Of a stretch of DNA of 10,335 nucleotides, positions 5,496 through 10,335 are shown piece by piece (the first letter of the stretch is position 1; each line of letters opens with the position of its first letter). Origin of the DNA: an uncultured Clostridia bacterium (lineage in GTDB: Bacteria; Bacillota; Clostridia; Christensenellales; UBA3700); NCBI GenBank assembly GCA_946623205.1, contig CAMOQV010000038.1, positions 1 through 10,335 of the forward strand. Direction: 5' to 3'. The notes below the pieces were generated by a model that worked only from the letters and a program-made list of their open reading frames with translations, ran no database searches and had not been told where the DNA came from. The translations under genes were made by a program, and so were the position numbers.

Positions 5496-7022
5496 ATGGA
5501 AGAGACTAAAACAACAGGCAAGAGATTAACTAAAAAGCAAATTTGGATATTTGCTTTAGGCCAATTAGGATGGTCAACACTAAGCGGTATTATTGGTGCA
5601 TGGTTGGTAACATTCTATTTGCCAACAACTACAGATATTGAAGCTGGCGCAACACAGTTTATTCATCCAGGTTTAGTAATCGGGGGATTTTTAACTATTC
5701 TTGGTTTGATTACAGCGCTATCTAGAATCTTCGATGCTGTAACCGATCCACTTATTGCTTCGCTTTCAGATAGAAGTAAAAATAAACGTGGTAGAAGAAT
5801 TCCATTTATGCAATATTCAGCAATCCCATTAGCAATAGTAACAGTACTATTGTTCTGGGCTCCAGTTAATGAAATTTCTGCATTAAATATTGTTTGGATT
5901 TCTGTATTCGTAATTTTATTCTATTTGTTTATGACAATGTATTGTACACCATACAATGCTTTGATTTCAGAATTCGGTAAGACTCAAGAAGATAGAATGG
6001 CAATTTCTACTGCTATTTCTTTAACATTCTTTGGTGGTACATTACTTGCTTATACACCTTTCGTATTTGCAGGCGTATTAAGAGGAATGGGCGCATCATT
6101 TGCAATGAGTTATAGAATTATGTTTATCATCTTAGCTGCTATTGCTGCTGTTTGTATGTTGCTTCCAACATTCTTATTAAAAGAAAGAGATTTCGTTGAT
6201 ACAGTTCCATCAAATGCAAATATGTTCAAGTCTTTAGCTGCAACATTTAAGAATAAAGACTTCGACGTATTCGTTGGCTCAGATATCATGTACTGGGTAG
6301 GTTTAACATTGTTCCAAACAGGTTTACCATTCTTCGTAAAGGTATCTATGCAAATCGATGAATCATTTACAATGTATTTCTTAGGCGGTATGACAGTTCT
6401 ATCTGCATGCTTCTATCCATTCGTTACAAAGCTTGTTAAGAAGTTTGGTAAGAAGAAGTTAGTTATTGCAGGATTCTTAGGACTTGCTTGTGCATATGTA
6501 ATTACAGCATTATGTAATATCCCAGCTATCGGTGGCACAGCTATTGCTTATGTATTTGGTGTGTTAATCGTTATTATTGCTGCATTCCCAATGGCATTAC
6601 TAGGAATTATCCCACAATCAATCGTTGCAGATATTGCTGAGGCAGAAGGTATTGTTACTGGTGAAAACAGAGAAGGTATGTTCTTCGCTGCAAGAACATT
6701 TGCAATGAAGTTTGGTCAATCACTAGCAATGTTATTATTTACATCATTAGCTATCATCGGGGCAACACAAGATGCTTCTTCAAATGATATTACAGCAACA
6801 AAATTAGGTATGACTTGGGTTGCTATTACTGCTATCGTGTTCTGTATACTTGGTGCAGTTGTCCTATTCTTCTATAAAGAAAAGAAGATTATGAAGATTA
6901 TTGCTAAAGAGACAGATAAGGATTTCATGGTTGCTATTGAAGCAGAAAAAGATCCAGGCGAAGCTACAGTAGAAGCAACTTCTGAAGAAACAAAAGATGA
7001 AGCCGTTAAGGAGGAAAAATAA
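5496..7022 (+). CDS. GPH/MelB-type MFS cation symporter
   Basis: A 508-residue integral membrane protein with about 12 hydrophobic segments, of the glycoside-pentoside-hexuronide:cation symporter branch of the major facilitator superfamily. The hallmark is RIFDAVTDPLIASLSDRS in the TM2-loop region; D80 and D84 align with the cation-site aspartates D55 and D59 of MelB. It is followed by the basic loop KNKRGRRIPFM and by the conserved CTPYNAL motif. Family members import melibiose, glucuronides, xylosides or related sugars with Na+ or H+; the vertebrate homologue MFSD2A moves lysophospholipids. Unusual here is a charged, mostly acidic cytoplasmic tail of about 45-50 residues (from about residue 460). 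AAGGAG at 5484-5489 precedes ATG 5496. The stop codon overlaps the next start (TAATG), so the partner protein is translationally coupled. Substrate unknown; no glycoside hydrolase is encoded nearby, which weakens a simple sugar-catabolic role. Confidence 0.87.
   Translation: MEETKTTGKRLTKKQIWIFALGQLGWSTLSGIIGAWLVTFYLPTTTDIEAGATQFIHPGLVIGGFLTILGLITALSRIFDAVTDPLIASLSDRSKNKRGRRIPFMQYSAIPLAIVTVLLFWAPVNEISALNIVWISVFVILFYLFMTMYCTPYNALISEFGKTQEDRMAISTAISLTFFGGTLLAYTPFVFAGVLRGMGASFAMSYRIMFIILAAIAAVCMLLPTFLLKERDFVDTVPSNANMFKSLAATFKNKDFDVFVGSDIMYWVGLTLFQTGLPFFVKVSMQIDESFTMYFLGGMTVLSACFYPFVTKLVKKFGKKKLVIAGFLGLACAYVITALCNIPAIGGTAIAYVFGVLIVIIAAFPMALLGIIPQSIVADIAEAEGIVTGENREGMFFAARTFAMKFGQSLAMLLFTSLAIIGATQDASSNDITATKLGMTWVAITAIVFCILGAVVLFFYKEKKIMKIIAKETDKDFMVAIEAEKDPGEATVEATSEETKDEAVKEEK
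7008..7014 (+). promoter_or_regulatory. Ribosome binding site inside the MFS gene, coupling it to the glycosyltransferase-like gene
   Basis: AAGGAGG is read as part of the MFS C-terminal codons and sits 7 bases before ATG 7022. The MFS stop TAA and the next ATG share one base, a standard arrangement for termination-reinitiation and matched expression of the two proteins. Confidence 0.8.
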
Positions 7023-8458
7023 TGGATAAGAGTAGTGTAATTTTCGGAAATGCAATGGACTCTAAAACAATTAAGAGTGCAGAAAAATCTAAAAAGAAAT
7101 ATATAAGAAAATATGGCGACGATTCTAAAGCAGATTATAAGCTAGGATTTAAAGCTATCGACACACTAGATTTCATTGACGGCTCAAATATCGTATTTGC
7201 AGATAAGCAAGAAGCATTTGATCCAAAAGGATTAATCGTAGGAAATATTAGAATGGGCTTTGGCCACTATAGAATTTCAATTGCTATGGCATCATGCGCT
7301 AAAGCTTTAGGATATAAGCCATATTGGTTAGATTTAGCATCATTTGATGCTACTGGCTCAAAGATGATTAGAGAGCAAAACGATATGTACTCTTTAGCAT
7401 CAAGAATCAGCCAAAAGTCTAAACTATTTAATAAATTAGTTTGGGAACCACTAAATTGTGAAGGATTTAAAAAGATCACATATAATGCAAAAGACCAAAA
7501 GAATTCTGAACTTTTAGTTCCTATCTTTAAAAACATTCCAAAAGATATGCCATATATTGCAACACACGTATGGCCATCTCAAGCTGCTATTCACGCAGGT
7601 ATGACAAATGTTGTTAACGCAATCCCAGATAACTGGCCAATGGGCTTACACTTATCTGAAGGTGCTATTCATACAGTTCAAACTCCATTTGCATACTTTG
7701 GATATAAGACTCTAAATGGATTTGCAAAAACTCCATTAAAGGGAATTCCAGAAAAAGATTTGAAGATGGTTGGTTGTTTTATCGATCACGAATTATTAGT
7801 AAATCTTGAAGAAGATAATAAGTTAAGAAGAGATAGAGCTAAAAATGATAAGCCAATGAGAATTTTGATGACAGTTGGTGGTGCTGGTGCTGGATATGAT
7901 ATGTATCTTGCTATGATTAAGCATTTAATCCCATATGTAAATGCAGGAAAGGTTGCTTTAATTATTAACTTTGGTGACCACAAGACTGTTTATGAAAAAT
8001 TACAACAAGATATTGGCGATATGAAGACAACAAACTTCTTCAATGAATATGCAAAACTAAAAGACTTTGCAAAAGATATTAGAAATAAAGACGTAAAGGG
8101 AATATATGCTATCTACAATGAAAATCTATTTGAAGCAGTATATTCTACAAACCTTCTAATGCCAGTTTCAGATATGTTAGTAACAAAGCCATCTGAACTT
8201 GCATACTATCCAATACCAAAGGTATTTATGAGACACATTGGTGGACACGAAGTGTATGGTGCTATTAATGGAAGAGAATGTGGTGATTCTACTCCAGAAT
8301 GCCCAACAGAAGAAAGCATCAATGCTATGTTTGATAAATTACTTGAGGATAAAGAATTATTCTGCCATCTATGCGACAGAATAGATGAGCTTAAGAAGGA
8401 AGGCCATTATAACGGCGCATATGAGTGCGTTAAGTTAGCAACAGGCCAAATTAAATAG
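7022..8458 (+). CDS. Putative divergent GT28-like (MurG/MGDG-synthase-type) GT-B glycosyltransferase
   Basis: A 478-residue protein, probably soluble or peripheral: no signal peptide or clear membrane helix. I do not recognise a named family, but the layout fits a GT-B fold related to GT28 enzymes. After a basic N-terminal stretch of about 70 residues comes a strand and glycine loop VGNIRMGFGHYRISIA (residues 73-88), like the N-terminal GxGH-type loop of MurG and MGDG synthases. A mid-region reads THVWPSQAAIHAG then IPDNWP and SEGAIHTVQTP, with conserved-looking His, Asp and Glu. The second half opens with ILMTVGGAGAG (281-291) and later has SDMLVTKPSELAYY (383-396), comparable to the D.(V/L)ITKPG segment of GT28, then RHIGGHEVYGA where GT28 enzymes have a PIPGQE-type donor-site motif. 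In GT28 the activity is transfer of a nucleotide-activated sugar to a lipid acceptor. That function here is inference; the family match needs a profile or structure search. It is coupled to the GPH transporter and shares its TetR control. Confidence 0.6.
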   Translation: MDKSSVIFGNAMDSKTIKSAEKSKKKYIRKYGDDSKADYKLGFKAIDTLDFIDGSNIVFADKQEAFDPKGLIVGNIRMGFGHYRISIAMASCAKALGYKPYWLDLASFDATGSKMIREQNDMYSLASRISQKSKLFNKLVWEPLNCEGFKKITYNAKDQKNSELLVPIFKNIPKDMPYIATHVWPSQAAIHAGMTNVVNAIPDNWPMGLHLSEGAIHTVQTPFAYFGYKTLNGFAKTPLKGIPEKDLKMVGCFIDHELLVNLEEDNKLRRDRAKNDKPMRILMTVGGAGAGYDMYLAMIKHLIPYVNAGKVALIINFGDHKTVYEKLQQDIGDMKTTNFFNEYAKLKDFAKDIRNKDVKGIYAIYNENLFEAVYSTNLLMPVSDMLVTKPSELAYYPIPKVFMRHIGGHEVYGAINGRECGDSTPECPTEESINAMFDKLLEDKELFCHLCDRIDELKKEGHYNGAYECVKLATGQIK

Positions 8459-8494
8459 CCTTATAGTTAGTTCTACTTATATATAACCAAAAGG

Positions 8495-8530
8495 AGCGTC
8501 GGGGGAATCATTTCCTCCGACGTTTCTTTT
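8495..8530 (+). terminator. Strong rho-independent terminator after the TetR operon
   Basis: Bases 8495-8507 pair with 8512-8524 to give a 13-bp stem with two G-U pairs around the tetraloop TCAT. A T-rich tail (TCTTTTATT) follows. The stem core is G/C-rich (CGTCGGGGG) in an otherwise AT-rich gap, 36 bases after the glycosyltransferase-like stop codon. Confidence 0.92.
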
Positions 8531-8545
8531 ATTGCACTTGAACAA

Positions 8546-8575
8546 TTGATATATACAAAGTATATGTATTATAAT
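8546..8575 (+). promoter_or_regulatory. Probable promoter of the large lipoprotein gene
   Basis: TTGATA (8546-8551), an 18-base spacer and a perfect TATAAT (8570-8575) lie between the terminator and the lipoprotein start. Transcription would start near 8582, leaving a leader of about 58 bases. The surroundings are very AT-rich, so chance matches are possible; position after a terminator supports it. Confidence 0.6.
8551..8565. promoter_or_regulatory. Perfect 15-bp palindrome in the promoter spacer, possible operator
   Basis: ATATAC-AAA-GTATAT is a perfect inverted repeat placed between the -35 and -10 boxes, where a bound protein would block RNA polymerase. The arms are almost pure A/T, so chance occurrence is a real possibility. 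It does not resemble the TGATAG-type operators of the TetR operon. Confidence 0.35.
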
Positions 8576-8639
8576 AAACATAATATTGCTTGCTTTGTTT
8601 TTCTAGATTAAATTATTTCATTAATTAGGGGTTATATTT

Positions 8640-10335
8640 ATGGCTAACAAGAAGTATTTCTATGTTATATTAACTATTATTGTAATTGTTGCAATAATGG
8701 CATGCTTTGGCGCATGTGATGCGTTAAAAAACAACAATAATCAAGGCCAAGAACTAGACTTAAAATTAGAAGGTTTTGAGCTTGAGCAGGGGAATGTTTA
8801 TAAGGCAAGAACATCTGAATCAACGATGGATGTGTCTAAAATAATTTCTATAGATACAAATCATATATATGAATTGTATTCAGACGCAAAGTGTTCTCAA
8901 CAAATATTGGTCACAGAACTTACACTAGAGATTGGAGATAATTATTTCTATTTAGTTGCAAGAAGTATTATTAATTCGCAACAATCAATAACATATATAA
9001 TTTTCATCTATAGAGAAGGCGAGCAAGAAGAGGAAGAAGAAAAGCCAACTTATGCTGCAGGTTATACTGGAACATTGGGCGAAACTGCTCCAAGCGCAAC
9101 TCCTAATACAAGAATTAATAAGAATATGTCAGCTGGTGCAATGTTGCTTGCTGCTATGGATAATTACTATGCTGCAGATTATGCTGCAAGTGCTACATTC
9201 GTAGGAGGAGTTCAAACTACTATTTCTTCTATAAAAATTAACCAAAGTATACAAACATTAAAAGTTAGAGATAATGGTGATTATTACGGATATTACGTTT
9301 CAAGTGGTATCGCAAACGTATTTGAACAATATTCAACAGTTGGGAATACTGTTTTTTATAGGAAAGCAAATAAGGTTCAATTAGAAAATGCGTTATCAAT
9401 TGAAGATGCAAATGGTGATTCTCATAGTGTGCGTTTTGTAAATGAAAATAAGTGTTCATTTAATGACATTGAGACATATTCATCTTTGAGTGATTACGAG
9501 CGTAATCATACAACAGATTTTACAAAATTATGGTCTTATTCTGTTACAAGGAATACAATGTCTAACTATAACGCAAAAGTAGAAGAGTTGGATGATTCCT
9601 ATAAATTTACAATAGTTTTAGATGTATCAAAAGCGACTGCAGATTATATAAATGTTTTCAAATATCAACTACAATCTAACATGGGAATGCAAGTAGATTC
9701 TCTTGAGTTTAAAAAATTAGAACTTGAATGTGCGGTTTATAAAAACGGATTCTTTAAGTATGTCGCAGTTCATGAATCATATAAAATGACTTTATCTAGG
9801 GTTCCTGTAATCGGCAGCATAAAAGATATGGAAATTGCTAACGATTATGTCAATGAATATTCTTTCGATAGTTCTGAAGAAATTCCAGATTATTATTTCT
9901 TTGCAATTGGTCAAGGAAATTCAGATCCAGAAAAACAAGGAAGTGTTGAATTGCAAGCTGTAAATGCAATTGTAAGTGGACTACGAAAGAGCGTTGAAGA
10001 TGGTGACATGAAAGATCTTAAGGTTGATGCTGAATTAGGCCTTAACGTTAACGACAATACGGAGTATCAAATCAAATTAGCGTTAGATCTGGATTTACTT
10101 CAATATCATGGTTGGACATATACTTCGGTTGCATCTACTGCAGAATTTGATGCAAACACAGAGTACTATAAAAAATATAAAAATAATGAATATGAAAGAG
10201 CATATGTTGCTTCATACAATTTTGATGATGTAAAATCTACTCTTTATACAAGAGCTAAAAAGAATACTGAAACAGCAAAGCAAACAAATTCTTGGATTGA
10301 TGCAGAAATCATCGAAGTAAAGAAAGATGGAACTG
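8640..10335 (+). CDS. Large surface lipoprotein with N-terminal cadherin-like beta-sandwich, 3' end outside the window
   Basis: The frame is open from ATG 8640 for 565 codons to the window edge with no stop, so the protein is longer than seen. AGGGG at 8627-8631 is a modest ribosome binding site. Residues 1-25 form a lipoprotein signal peptide (NKK, then a long Ile/Val core) ending in MACFGAC; C26 (FGAC) is the likelier lipid site, C22 (IMAC) the alternative. An Asn/Gln-rich spacer leads to a beta-sandwich at about residues 41-126. Its end (LTLEIGDNYFYLVARS, then TYIIFIYRE) resembles the cadherin-like Ig-type domain common in Gram-positive surface proteins. An acidic linker (GEQEEEEEKPT) follows at about 127-137. 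The rest, about 430 residues with alternating beta-rich and polar stretches, is not recognised; no catalytic motif, LPxTG sorting signal or membrane helix is visible in it. It has its own promoter and is separated by a terminator from the preceding operon, so no functional link to it is implied. Confidence 0.85.
   Translation, partial: MANKKYFYVILTIIVIVAIMACFGACDALKNNNNQGQELDLKLEGFELEQGNVYKARTSESTMDVSKIISIDTNHIYELYSDAKCSQQILVTELTLEIGDNYFYLVARSIINSQQSITYIIFIYREGEQEEEEEKPTYAAGYTGTLGETAPSATPNTRINKNMSAGAMLLAAMDNYYAADYAASATFVGGVQTTISSIKINQSIQTLKVRDNGDYYGYYVSSGIANVFEQYSTVGNTVFYRKANKVQLENALSIEDANGDSHSVRFVNENKCSFNDIETYSSLSDYERNHTTDFTKLWSYSVTRNTMSNYNAKVEELDDSYKFTIVLDVSKATADYINVFKYQLQSNMGMQVDSLEFKKLELECAVYKNGFFKYVAVHESYKMTLSRVPVIGSIKDMEIANDYVNEYSFDSSEEIPDYYFFAIGQGNSDPEKQGSVELQAVNAIVSGLRKSVEDGDMKDLKVDAELGLNVNDNTEYQIKLALDLDLLQYHGWTYTSVASTAEFDANTEYYKKYKNNEYERAYVASYNFDDVKSTLYTRAKKNTETAKQTNSWIDAEIIEVKKDGT

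Noticed and set aside
9265..9459. 64-residue open frame on the - strand
   Set aside because: It lies inside the large + strand lipoprotein gene and has a His/Tyr/Leu-rich shadow composition.

Overview
The window looks like the chromosome of an AT-rich, low-GC Gram-positive bacterium, probably an uncultured Clostridia-type member of the Bacillota. The grounds are strong AAGGAG-type ribosome binding sites, AT-rich codon choice, lipobox-bearing surface lipoproteins, rho-independent terminators and genes all on the + strand. Tryptophan is encoded by TGG and TGA is not read through, so this is not a Mycoplasma-type code. There is no sign of a phage, transposon, CRISPR array or RNA gene. Coding density is high and no gap exceeds about 185 bases.

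Region 1 (1-4810) is the 3' part of an operon. It carries the C-terminal end of an SDF/DAACS-family cation:dicarboxylate/amino-acid symporter, a small membrane-anchored helical protein, a lipoprotein with two tandem thioredoxin-like domains that each keep only one active-site cysteine (WCxxT), a cystathionine gamma-synthase/gamma-lyase-type PLP enzyme, and a PatB/MalY-type cystathionine beta-lyase. The genes overlap or are separated by about 10-30 bases and end in a clear terminator. The shared theme is probably sulfur amino acids: uptake, a possible thiol step on the outer face of the membrane, then C-S bond chemistry in the cytosol. This is inferred from gene content.

Region 2 (4787-8530) is a self-contained three-gene transcription unit. 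A perfect-consensus promoter (TTGACA-N17-TATAAT) overlaps the terminator of region 1, with the -35 box lying in the terminator loop. Immediately downstream are two 17-bp dyad operators in opposite orientation, 20 bp apart centre to centre. They precede a TetR-family regulator, a GPH/MelB-type MFS transporter and a translationally coupled protein that looks like a divergent GT28-type (MurG/MGDG-synthase-like) GT-B glycosyltransferase. The TetR protein most likely represses its own operon. The transporter/glycosyltransferase pair is the least described part of the window and could handle a glycoside or a glycolipid.

Region 3 (8531-10335) follows a strong 13-bp-stem terminator. It has a plausible promoter with a perfect palindrome in its spacer, then a large lipoprotein gene that runs off the right edge. 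The lipoprotein starts with a signal peptide and lipobox, followed by a cadherin-like/Ig-like beta-sandwich, an acidic linker and a long domain I do not recognise.
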